DNA of 64,000 bases, taken from assembly GCA_037176905.1 (NCBI GenBank), contig JBBBWG010028643.1:2506-66505 (forward strand), given 5' to 3'. Position 1 is the stretch's first letter; each line of letters begins with the position of its first letter. Shown here one piece after another: positions 25,901 to 37,632 of this stretch. The position numbers were made by a program, and so were the translations under genes. The notes under the pieces are model-generated. The model worked only from the letters and a program-made list of their open reading frames with translations, ran no database searches and had not been told where the DNA came from. Origin of the DNA: Azolla pinnata. Its lineage: Eukaryota; Streptophyta; Polypodiopsida; Salviniales; Salviniaceae.

Positions 25901-26132
25901 TAAAGAAGAAACGAGAGAAGGAATCAATGAAGGAAAGGAACGGGGGGGAAAGCCGAACCAGATCAAGAACACTTACCTGATGAGGGGAGGAGAAGAATCT
26001 GTCGACGAGAGTGGTGAGGAGGGAGTGGTGGGAGAAGCCATGGATGAGGACGAAAGCATCCACAGCGTGGGGTATGGCACGGTGAGGAACGACAGAGAGA
26101 GCTCTGAACAAGAGCTCCTCGGGATCCGCCAT
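7933..26132 (-). CDS. TARBP1: TARBP1/Trm3-type SpoU tRNA 2'-O-methyltransferase
   Basis: Large multi-exon minus-strand gene. Family role (human TARBP1, yeast Trm3): AdoMet-dependent ribose methylation of G18 in tRNAs. The C-terminal SPOUT domain is clear: [13 protein letters not shown] (motif 1), [12 protein letters not shown] (motif 2), [19 protein letters not shown] (motif 3). The long N-terminal part is helical-repeat-like and includes [14 protein letters not shown] and [17 protein letters not shown]. Exons fixed by phase: 25977-26132, 23197-23290, 22586-22677, 22027-22502, 21701-21902, 21332-21613, 20972-21134, 20739-20876, 20484-20565, 19703-20030, 12891-12938, 12668-12775, 12438-12512, 11828-11878, 10885-11031, 9938-10046, 9766-9834, 9438-9681, 9205-9356, 9054-9124, 8191-8347, 7933-8103. 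Further exons lie near 19.6, 19.0, 18.7, 18.4, 17.4, 16.6, 16.2, 15.7, 15.5, 15.2, 15.0 and 14.7 kb; 10.05-10.88 kb is unresolved. The start is MADPEELL; an in-frame ATG also exists at 26198. Intron 1 is 2.7 kb. No disabling change seen in the exons checked. Confidence 0.9.
13302..13400. repeat. 57-bp direct repeat, two copies, in an intron
   Basis: Two adjacent copies starting at 13302 and 13359, each beginning TTTTCTTTCCAAA and containing CAGTCCATG or TAGTCCATG followed by CACCAGGGG-like sequence; a few substitutions separate them. They lie in an intron of the SpoU methyltransferase gene, about 350 bp from a tRNA-like sequence. Confidence 0.75.
13696..13776 (+). pseudogene. tRNA-Leu(AAG)-like sequence, degenerate
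   Basis: An 81-nt sequence folds as a class II tRNA. The D arm contains GGCCAAGTTGGTCTAAGGC; the anticodon arm CCAGA/TTAAGGT/TCTGG has anticodon AAG; a short variable arm and a T arm GTGGA/ATCAAAT/CCCAC follow. The acceptor stem (13696-13702 with 13769-13775) has two mismatches and the T stem one, and the B box has lost its canonical GTTC. It lies on the plus strand, antisense to its host intron in the SpoU methyltransferase gene. Best read as a tRNA-Leu pseudogene or the head of a tRNA-derived SINE. Confidence 0.75.
23291..25976. other. long first intron of the SpoU methyltransferase gene
   Basis: A 2.7-kb stretch between the first exon (25977-26132) and the next exon I can place (23197-23290). 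It is AT-rich with several short plus-strand open frames (24945-25142, 25265-25462) that I do not recognise. No transposon ends or RNA genes were found. A further small 5' exon of the host gene may be hidden here, because family members usually have a longer N-terminus. Confidence 0.5.
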
Positions 26133-26271
26133 CGCTCCGGTGCCTCTGCATTCTTCCTTCTTCATCGTCTTCTCTCTTTCATCAAAAACCTCTTGCAAGT
26201 CTTCCCAAATCCTATAATTTTTTGCCTCTCAAATCTGGCTTTAAATTCACCGGCTCGATCGAATACTAGTT

Positions 26272-26990
26272 TTAGGGTTTTCTAGGGTTTTAGGGTTATT
26301 TGGGGTTTAGGGTTTTAGGGTTTTTTGGGGTTTAGGGTTTTAAAGTTTTTTGGGGTTTAGGGTTTTCTAGGATTTTAGGGTTTTCTAGGGTTTTAGGGTT
26401 TTTCGGGGTTTAGGGTTTTCTAGGATTTTAGGGTTTTCTAGGGTTTTAGGGTTTTTCGGGGTTTAGGGTTTTCTAGGGTTTTAGGGTTTTACGAGGTTTA
26501 GGGTTTTCTAGGGTTTTAGGGTTTTCTAGGTATTTAGGGTTTTTTGGGGTTTAGGGTTAAGGGTTTGAAGGCTTGAAGGTTTTGGGTTCAATAGTTTTGG
26601 GTTTCGGGTTTCAGCCTTAAAGGTTCTAGACAGTAAGATTCTATGTTTAGGACTTAAGGTGGGGTTTTAATTAAGGGTTTTAAGCTCATTTAGATTCTAG
26701 TTTTAGGACTTAATGTGGAGTTTAAGGGTTTTAATGTCATTTAGATTCTAGGTTTGGGATTTAAGGTGGGGTTTAAGGGTTTAAGCTCGTTTAGATTTTT
26801 GGGCTTAGGATTTAAGGTGGGGTTTAAGGGTTTAAGCTCGTTCAGATTCTGGGTTTAGGATTCAACGTGGGGTTTAAGGGTTTAAGCTCGTTTAGCATTT
26901 GGGGTTTTGGAGTCCAAGGTTCGAGCATGTAGAGTTTAAAGTTTAGGGTTTAGGGTTTAGGGTTTGGGGTTTAGGGTGTACAGTTATTTG
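26272..26990. repeat. degenerate telomere-like array
   Basis: Dense repetition of TTTAGGG, TTTTAGGG, TTTTCTAGGG and TTTTTCGGGG variants from about 26272 to 26560. A looser series follows (GGTTTAAGGGTTTAAGCTCG and similar, about 60-bp higher-order spacing) to about 26900, then a short clean stretch of TTTAGGG near 26940. The array begins about 140 bp upstream of the SpoU methyltransferase start codon; relative to that gene it reads CCCTAAA. Mixed unit lengths indicate age or an origin other than recent telomere addition. Confidence 0.9.
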
Positions 26991-27668
26991 GGTTTAGGGT
27001 TTTAACAATTTAAGGATTCATGGTTCCCAAATAGGGTTTTTACAATTTAAGTATTCATGGTTAGAACGAGGGAGAGGAAGCAACAACCCTACTATTATTT
27101 GGTTAATTTTTCGCTTGATGCATCAAAATCCGACTCAACTTCTTGGGGACCAATGCAGTGAGTCAAGTTTTTCCGTTTTCACGAGTTTCTGAACATGTAA
27201 CTAGCTCATCTATCTTCTCCGCCAATTCAATAGGTTTGCTTCCATGCAGACACACCCTCAACTCAATGCATGGGTCCTTAACCCCAAAGAGTGCATGATG
27301 TTTTGACACCAGACGCCGACGATCTTCATCTGCAAAAGATCACGTTGCTCAAGCTATGCATAACTCAAGCTCTGATAAGGAAGAAAAAGATTGGTCTCAA
27401 AATTGTTCGAAAGAAGATGTATTCCCCAACCATCTTCGTTCCGTTGCCAAAAAACAGAGCTTCTGTTTTATCCAAATATCTTCATTTGGAAGTGAACGAG
27501 AGAGTTCCGAGCTGCGACGCATGCAAGTTCTAACTCCAGCAATGCACCGAGCTTCAACATACAATTGCAGGTTCACCCATCTGAACCTCTTTGTTAATGC
27601 CATTTAGACTAATCCAAATTTACACTTGGATGTATTTACATATACACATACATACTTGCACAAGATCT

Positions 27669-30507
27669 TCAATTTGACCAAACATGGAGCTTCCCAAGCT
27701 GATTCCCTGTGTAAATCTCATTCTTCTCTTCATCGTAGAATAACGCGGTTATATCCTCCAAGGCTTCTCGAACTGTAATGCTTCCAAGAGAAGAATTCTC
27801 CCTTTCCCTCGGTCTCACCTTCGAGGTCGAATTAGAGGCACAGATCTTTGCCATGCATTTACCAGTCAGAATATTACTAATATTGATTGATCCAACTGCA
27901 AGACAGAAAACAATATATGTAAGAGAATGGGAGGGAGGGGGGGGGGAGTTACATGTCTTGTGCAAAATATCATAGAAACCTAGGCACTTTTTAGATAAAA
28001 TATGCAAGTAAATGTTCCAACTGATCAAACTTCAAACAAATGGCTCACATATATACCTCTTTCCTCCTCCTCCAATTCATGTCCTAGAGCTTTGCAATAC
28101 GATATGATCAGATCTTGATCGCTTGTGATATAGATGTTGTTTGTATTGCAGTCTGGATGCCATAGCAGATGGTCGTCAAACGATGTCACAAGCTCCCCAC
28201 GGAAATTCCATACCACAACAGTTCGATCACGGAATGTCAGAAATAACTGATTCTCGTACAAGAATGTGAAAGCTGATGGAGTCATGAACTCTGTTCTGTG
28301 CACTTCGGTTAGCTGCGAGTTCCTTACCTGTTGCACAACACAGTAAGCAAGGAAGGAAATATGAGTAAAATAAGAGAGGATCGCAGCCCAAATAATTGTT
28401 CTGAGAAGATCTCAAGCTACTTACATCAAGGATCTGCAAGTTCTCGTTGTCTTGTTTGACAAGAAGCTTTTCGTTGAACTGCTCTATAAAATCCACCTTC
28501 TTATTTCTGTGCAGTAAATGCCTGAAGTCTTTCAATACCGTGCCATCTTCAATAGACAATATCTTCAGAGGAACATGGCCAGGGGCTCTCTCATATATCA
28601 ATAACATTATTCCTGGACTGGAATGTAAGAAAACATCAGCAACATTTAACAAGAATTAAGCACAAAATGACGAGTAAGTAATCAACCCTCTCAAGATGAA
28701 GGTCCTACATACCTTATCTTGATTTCAGAAACGTGTTTATCACGAATGGAATACAATAACGCATAGTTCTTCAAATCAAAAACCTTGTAGATCCTACACA
28801 TTCACGTATTACCATGTTTTAAGTAATCAACGGAACGGATTTATTACAGCATAGCTAACAAAATCAAAGAACAAGGATGTACTTACCCATTCTGGGCTGA
28901 GTATGTTAGAACTTTGCCATTCACATCATCAAACTCCACGAATCCAGGCCATTTCAGGGATTCGGTTTCAAACAGCGCAAATCCTGCATCTGGGTTACCC
29001 CTGTGTATATACCTATTAAAATAACGGTAGAGACCTGCAGTGAGTTTTCAGATTGCACAAATAGGATGTGTTGAACCTTAGCATAGGAAACCATACTGGA
29101 TGGGTGTTGTTCGGCACTTTAATGTGCTGAAGTTATCTGCTGCATAGACGGATACAGTTATAAGAGACTCATTGTTCTTGTTGTAGAAAAGACTTCTTAT
29201 CACTTCATCAGGGCTGACATTGAGGTAGCAAATCTTCTTGTTGGATTCTGTGAATTCCATGGACAAAGCATGTGTTACGGAATTAACACATGACGTACAA
29301 AAACAAAGAGCACCAATCTTGTTTCTGTATCAAGGATTATTTACCTCTGCTAAATGCAGCACATACTCCAGATTGAGCTAGTGCAAATACAATATCTTTG
29401 GCAGCTAGGATTTCCACAATCTTTGATCTCCTCTTCAAGAAGTTAAGCTGAAGAAACCAAATGCCTTTGGGATCATATGTATCAAACTCTTCCTGCATGT
29501 GGTCAGAACAAGTGATCAGCATTAACATGCACAATCTCAGAATTTGAATGCATTGAAACTTAAGGACATATTGTAAGAATGAAGTCAATGCTGTGCAACA
29601 AACGAACCAAGCATAAAGATTCATGCTCAAATTAAAGCAATGGTCAATGAACTCGTTATTCAAGTCATGCATACGTACATTTGTGAACATAGAAGAATGA
29701 TCAATACTCAAAACCCTATCCAGCACATCATTCATCGTCAAGAAAGCTATTACAGAATTTATTGAAGCGCGATATTATTGAAATCGGGGCATTGGCATGT
29801 CAAAACATCACACTTCAGATATTCATAAGTTGAGTTGTATTACCGAATTGGAAGAATTTTAGCCAATGCATGGGCATTTGAGAGCACAAGTTCGTATTTT
29901 GGGCTTATGGTCTAGCTTTAAATCAAGAAACAAGTAATCGTATTTATCATCTATCGTGAAGAAAGCTATTGTAGATGATGCATGAGATTATTTGAACGTA
30001 GGCACTGCCAGACATATTTAATCCATTTGCATCGAATTGTATACCAAACTTGTGCATTTCGGCAAATTTATGGGCTGCAAGACCATGTTTTCGGCAATTT
30101 CGTTGGCTGCTAACGGACCGAGAATAAACATTTCCAGTTCAAAATTTCTCTGTTGCTGACGACACAGTTAAACCCGTGTTGTTCGAAGTACTGATACCAT
30201 GTTTGGGGCCTTTTCAGTGATTCTTCATTTCGATTTGTTGTGCACAATGTGTGGCTTTACTTTCGCCGATGATTCCACAGTGTATGAAAGATGTGAAACA
30301 GCAGCTCACCTGCAACTGGAAGTTCCGGAACTTCTCCTGCGAGATCGAGCTGTTGAAAGATCTATTGCCATGGACACTGATCTCACGCCTGAGAAGCTTC
30401 TTTGCGCTATTCGAAGGGGGGTCGAAGGGGCACGATCGCTTCTCTCCGCTGATCCTACGGCTTGAAGAAGGTCGAGGAATGCTTGGAATCGTCTTGGAGG
30501 CCTCCAT
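27669..30507 (-). CDS. plant-conserved beta-propeller (WD40-like) protein
   Basis: Minus-strand gene with phased exons 29613-29746, 29345-29492, 29097-29247, 28887-29012, 28713-28793, 28425-28617, 28057-28327 and 27669-27895 (stop at 27669). A likely first exon, 30310-30507, encodes MEASKTIPSIPRPSSSRR and ends at a good donor. The protein, over 500 residues, has propeller-like strand repeats: TALFYDEEKNEIYTGNQLG-type ends with HVWSN, and RTVVVWNFRGELVTSFDDH. I recognise it as a conserved plant family usually annotated as transducin/WD40-like, without a known biochemical role. Two points are open. The first exon ends in phase 0 while the next needs phase 1, so a small exon or another donor is missing. 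The 29613 exon border has no GT (see findings). A diverged duplication fills part of the first intron. Confidence 0.75.
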
Positions 30508-30610
30508 CGACGGCAAAGAAGTAGGCATGCAATTGCATCTGTCGAGAAACGGAATCGCTCCTGTGCGGGAGGTCTGCTGTCCGACAGCTTCTAGCTGGTA
30601 ACCGTCGGGG

Positions 30611-30677
30611 CTAGGGTTAGGGTTAGGGTTAGGGTTAGGGTTAGGGTTAGGGTTAGGGTTGGGATTAGGGTTAGGGT
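30611..30677. repeat. (TTAGGG)n tract 1
   Basis: About eight near-perfect AGGGTT hexamers followed by a GGGATT variant and two more units. It is the six-base form, unlike the seven-base TTTAGGG elsewhere in the window. It lies about 100 bp upstream of the probable start codon of the beta-propeller gene. Confidence 0.95.
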
Positions 30678-30767
30678 ATCTGCCGCTGCCGCTGTGAGAT
30701 GAAGATCAGAGCCCCGTCATTCTCCGATGCAAACGCTGGTGGGCTCTGTGCAGGGAACGAGCGCCGC

Positions 30768-30807
30768 TAGGGTTAGGGTTAGGGTTAGGGTTAGGGTTAG
30801 GGTTAGG
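30768..30807. repeat. (TTAGGG)n tract 2
   Basis: A second clean tract of about six to seven AGGGTT hexamers, 90 bp beyond the first. Both are preceded by a short GC-rich phrase ending in GCTAGGGTT, so the two tracts may derive from one by a local duplication. Confidence 0.95.
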
Positions 30808-31039
30808 AAGATCGGCCTGTGTCGGATTAGGGTTAGCGATGCCTGTTTGCACAGAGACGAGCAGAAGGAGACGGGAGCGAGCGCCGTCAGTGCGCCGTCA
30901 AGTGGCCGTCAGTTTAACCAAAAACGACCGTTAAGCGCCGGTCTTTTGAATTTCCGCTTTGCTTATATTTAATTGCATCTGAGGATGGACTCTTCTTCAT
31001 CTCGTTAATGGAGCTCCGACTCAGTTCATTGTCCGTCCA

Positions 31040-31560
31040 TATGCATATAATCGGCTCGTAATCAGCCCTTAATCGGGCCTTAATCAGCCCCACGATCGAT
31101 TACCATTTTCCGAGCTCGAGCGAGTTAAGCTAGTTATTCGATTCATTAGCCGCGAATTAGCCAGTGATCGATCAGTTGTATAAACATTCATATATTCGGC
31201 TCGTAATTAGCCCTTCCTCGACCTGTAATCAGCCCTGCACTCGATCAGCTCGCCCATCTGCATTTTCTAAGCCCTATGATCCATCCATTTCTAGGCAGCC
31301 AAGTAGCTATTCATCGAACTTGAATCGGTTAGCGATCGGCTTGTCGTTTGATGGTACATATAATCGGCTTGTGAGTCGGGCCTTGATCAACTCACTCGTC
31401 TGCATGTCTCAGGCCCCATGGTCCCATCCATTTCCAACCAGCTATTCATTGGCCTCAAATCAGTTGGCTCGATCGACTATCTAATCATACATGTAATCGG
31501 CTCGTGATTAGCCTTGGATTGAGGTTTAATCAGCCCTGCGCTCGAATAGAATTGCCACCC
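31040..31560. repeat. diverged tandem repeat, about 135-165 bp unit
   Basis: Four diverged units recognised by ATCGGCTCGTAAT-like phrases near 31049, 31195, 31361 and 31496, each followed by TAATCAGCCC or TTAGCCCTT and a CGATCAG/CTCGATC phrase. Divergence is high, so the array is old. No coding capacity recognised. Confidence 0.65.
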
Positions 31561-33210
31561 ATCACCGCACGTTCAACCCATGATCACATCTTGAACGCCC
31601 CAACCTGCCACCCTCGGGTGGACCTGACTATCCAAATTCGGTCGCCGTGGACCACAATCCTAGCCCTCGCTCGATAGAACTGATCAAATGTTCCTAGTGA
31701 ATTTTAAAAAAAAAAGCCATATCTAATCGTGTTGATTACATCACAAGTGTATGCATTGCCAAGCAAATTGATACTGCAACAAAGAACTGCTGACAAAACC
31801 ACATGCTTAGGTAGAACCATTGATGTAGGTTAAATTATTATAGGCTTTCTTGTCTATCTGATTTTGTCGTTCAAAACAAGCATCAACACGTAATAGAGAT
31901 ATTTTTTTGAGCAAATAAAAAGCTTATGTAAACTTCAAATTATTGTGAAACTGAGTGAGTCGTCCCACTCCTCTCTTTCTGCACGCCTTCTATTTCTGGC
32001 GTGTAACCCTCCTGCTTCTAAATCTGAAGAGAACCCTCTTGAAGCTTCTGAAGAAAGCAAACTCCTATTTCAAGTGTGGGATTAGAGATGGGCTCATACC
32101 AAAATAGCTCATCTCTACAAGTATATAAACACCAATAGTGTTAGGAGAGGACATAGAGAGAAAGAGAGGGTGATTGCCCAGAAAATAGTATGCGATATCA
32201 TCATCAGTATCAATATAATTATTCTCTCTCTCTCCATCTATATTTATCTGTGTGTGTATCTCTGTAGTTTCTACTCATCTGATGTGTTGATCGATTACGG
32301 ACGACACATTTTACAACACAAATAACAACTTAATGAAATTCATACGATATAGCAAGAACACTAGAAGAAAGTGTTGAGAGCAGTAATACACAAGTATAAG
32401 TAGACACACACACACACATCTCCCGTCCATGCACAATACATACATACGAAAGCACATACGTATGAACATACAACAGACGTACGTATGTACGTACATCCAT
32501 ATATACATACATCGATTTGGGGAAAAGACAACATCTAATGGAGTAGACAACTTGTGTTGCATAGCATAGCGTACACACATACACATCCATACATGCATGC
32601 ACATGTACGCACATCGGTGTATAGGCATACATCCCATGATGTTAAGAAATGCATATATGATATGTAAACTACGTTTTAGAATACTCAAACGTATTCTATG
32701 CATATCTGAATGTTTATCATTTGTTTAAAGCCAAATGTATGAATATCAACATTAGTTCTTATTAGAGCTACTATTTTTGTATCGAAGGCGAAATTTAGTC
32801 AAATTATAAACTAAAATTTAGAATTTGATTTTCTACGGTTTAAGATTCTACAAATTTACCAATGCCAAAGATAAGAAATAGGAAACATTTGAGTGCATGT
32901 AAAGGGTTTAATGAGTTGTATTTTGTATAATAATCGAACCTACTTTGTATTTAACTTGTATTGAACAACTTTGTATTAAAATACGTATTCTCAAATTGTT
33001 TATCGAATACATCTACTACACGCATGCGGTATGCTACCTATGTACGCGTGTAGACGTTTGTATCCACACGTATGCGTATAAATCCAAACACACGTACAAA
33101 TAAATACGTACAATATACAGCGTATACGGTGCAAACAAATACATGTACAAATACGTCCCATTTATTTTGTCCGGACGCCAGTGTGTGAAACGGGGAAATC
33201 TTCTGCACAG
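31560..33210. other. intergenic, AT-rich with short microsatellites
   Basis: No gene seen. Contains a CT/TG-rich stretch (32222-32260), an AC run near 32405 and ATAC/ACGT-rich microsatellite DNA to about 32620, then AT-rich sequence up to the RPS9 promoter. The minus-strand frames at 32311-32703 are cysteine/tyrosine-rich by-products of the microsatellite. Confidence 0.6.
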
Positions 33211-33216
33211 AAAAAG

Positions 33217-33225
33217 TTAGGGTTT
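33217..33225 (+). promoter_or_regulatory. telo-box upstream of RPS9
   Basis: TTAGGGTTT, the complement of AAACCCTAA, 112 bp upstream of the RPS9 start codon and followed by a pyrimidine-rich leader (CTTCCGCTTCTCTCTC). Telo-boxes near the transcription start are established for plant ribosomal-protein and translation genes; use here is inferred from sequence and position. Confidence 0.7.
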
Positions 33226-33336
33226 TCGCGAGCAGAACAAACCCCTCTTTCGCCTGCATCGCCTTCCGCTTCTCTCTCCCTCTTTCTCGTCGTCTCGCTC
33301 GCCAGCGGAGGCAGCAGTCGAGCAGAGCTTCGCGCC

Positions 33337-35732
<2,396 letters not shown>

Positions 35733-37190
35733 GTAGCTTTCTGAATGAGTTTGGATCTTTTGTTTGCCTTTTCTCGAGTTCTTAAAGACCTGGACTAGAA
35801 AGTTTATTTTCTTGTGAAAGTTTTGACCTGTACTGAAATTTCTTGACATTGTTATTAGTGAATGGAGGTATATTTATGCTAAATGAAGAAATTTAACCCA
35901 GTGTTCCAACATGGTTGTCAGGCGGAACATGCTGAAGTTTGTCTGTGTATGTGCATTATGCGCTTGTAGATGCATGCATTTTGGACAAACATTCGGTGAA
36001 GCTGTGAACTTGATTCTGACATTCCTCAAAACGTTTGAAGGTAGGTTTGATTCTAATTTCGGTGTTTCACTTAAGGTTCGTGCATCTATGCAGATATACC
36101 TCTTGCCCCTGGTGTCAGATGGTAATCTATACATAGAAAACGGATGTTTGTGGGTCTGTTTTCTAACACCAGTATCCAAATAGTTCAAAAAGCTAAATTT
36201 AATTAAGATGGGTTATATGCAAATGATGATTAAAAAAACCATGTGAAATTGCAAGCCTGTACAGCACATGCAATCCTCAAGAACATATGCTGTGATGCTT
36301 TTATTTACCTCACCATAATGCTCAAAACAATTTTGTGAGGTTCTGTCAATACATTATGGATACACATGTTCTCGAAGAACGAGGGATGAAAAGTAAAGAA
36401 GATATGGATATTGTACATGAAACAACAGTCTCCTCTTTCCCTTCGCACTGATTTGAGGGATTTTGTGAATGGTACTTGATCCTAGGTTCTCATCAGGTTG
36501 TCTTCATTGCTGTTGATTCTCACACGCCCATCATCACCATTCCTCCATTTTGTCTTGGTCAGCAAGCCAAGGGATATTGATTGCAATTCTGTTTTTGATG
36601 ACGTTTTATTCATGCAACATTTGAAGCGCTCTTGAAAATTGGATTATTTTATGATTTTCCTAACAATGTATACAACCATTTGTCCCACGCATATTGTTCT
36701 TGAGATATGAATCTCCGTGCTGTGCATACCTTTACAATACATAGTGCTTAGGTTGGGCTTTAGCATAGGATATTGCAAGCCATAGACGCTAAGGGTTTTG
36801 ATGTAGTTAAGGCTGGGTTTGTTAATGGAAAAGAATATCGGAAGCAATTTCGGCTAATAAAAATGGGCTAGTTTTCGCGATGACATTGCTTGCCAACTTA
36901 TTGTTCGTTACTGACGGTTGCGACCTCGATCGATAAAGGTCGATCCACTTTCCGCTTGTGTTTCATGGATATTTTTGAGTCAAACATAAGGTAGTAGTAA
37001 TGCCTAACCTTAATGAACATTAACAACCGATTTATCCTAGGTTGCTAGCATCAAAGCTGTTATTCAAAACAACTTGTTTGCTGTTTCCGAAAACTATGTA
37101 GCTATATAACTTATGAAACGATTCAGGCGAAAGGGTTTAGGGTTTAGTATTATTACTCTCGTCTATGGAGTCCTTGTCCCCCTCTGTAAT
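35733..37190. other. intergenic downstream of RPS9
   Basis: Probably the RPS9 3' untranslated region for the first 150-200 bp, then AT-rich sequence without a recognisable gene, RNA or repeat. Open frames at 35911-36183 and 35874-36188 overlap on opposite strands and show no family resemblance. Confidence 0.6.
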
Positions 37191-37196
37191 TATAAA

Positions 37197-37272
37197 CAAC
37201 AAACAAGAACAAGAACAAGAACAAGAATAAGAACAAGAACAAGAATAAGAACAAGAGCAAGAACAAGAAATA
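37197..37272. repeat. (AACAAG)n microsatellite
   Basis: About eleven hexamers of AACAAG with occasional AATAAG and AGCAAG variants. Confidence 0.9.
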
Positions 37273-37399
37273 TGTATGTGAAAAATGTTCGTGAAAACGA
37301 GGGGCATTATAGGAATTTAAGAAAGTTGAGGGGCATTTCTGGCGTTTGAAAAATCCCTCACAGAAGGAACAACAGAAAAAAACACCTGCGCTCTCTGTT

Positions 37400-37632
37400 G
37401 GCTCAGGGCGTACACAGACAGACAGACAGACAGTCGAGCGAGACGAGGGATCGGGCGAGCGAGGCGAGCTCCACTGCGAGCTCTGCTCTCCTTCTTCTGA
37501 TTCTCAACCCGGAGCGTATCCGTCGCAGACCTGACCTGTCATGGCGCCTATGCTGCTGCGATGGCTCCTTTCCTCTCTCGCTTCGCCTTCCGCCGACCTT
37601 TCTTTTGCCGTTTAATATCCTGCCTGCACTCG
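37400..37632 (+). other. possible orphan first exon / 5' leader
   Basis: A GC-rich stretch with ACAGACAGACAG and TCGAGCGAGACGAGG phrases looks like a plant 5' leader. It contains a short frame from the ATG at 37541 (MAPMLLRWLLSSLASPS, stop 24 codons on) and a good splice donor (CTCGAG/GTACGC) at 37632. No downstream coding exon was recognised before the bHLH gene, which is on the other strand. It may be an untranslated first exon, a non-coding transcript or a dead promoter. Confidence 0.3.

Noticed and set aside
31940-32325. Sequence with a TATA-like box, CT-rich tract and a TG...CA-like end, suggesting a solo LTR
   Set aside because: No matching start, target-site duplication or second copy could be found, and no polyprotein fragment is nearby.
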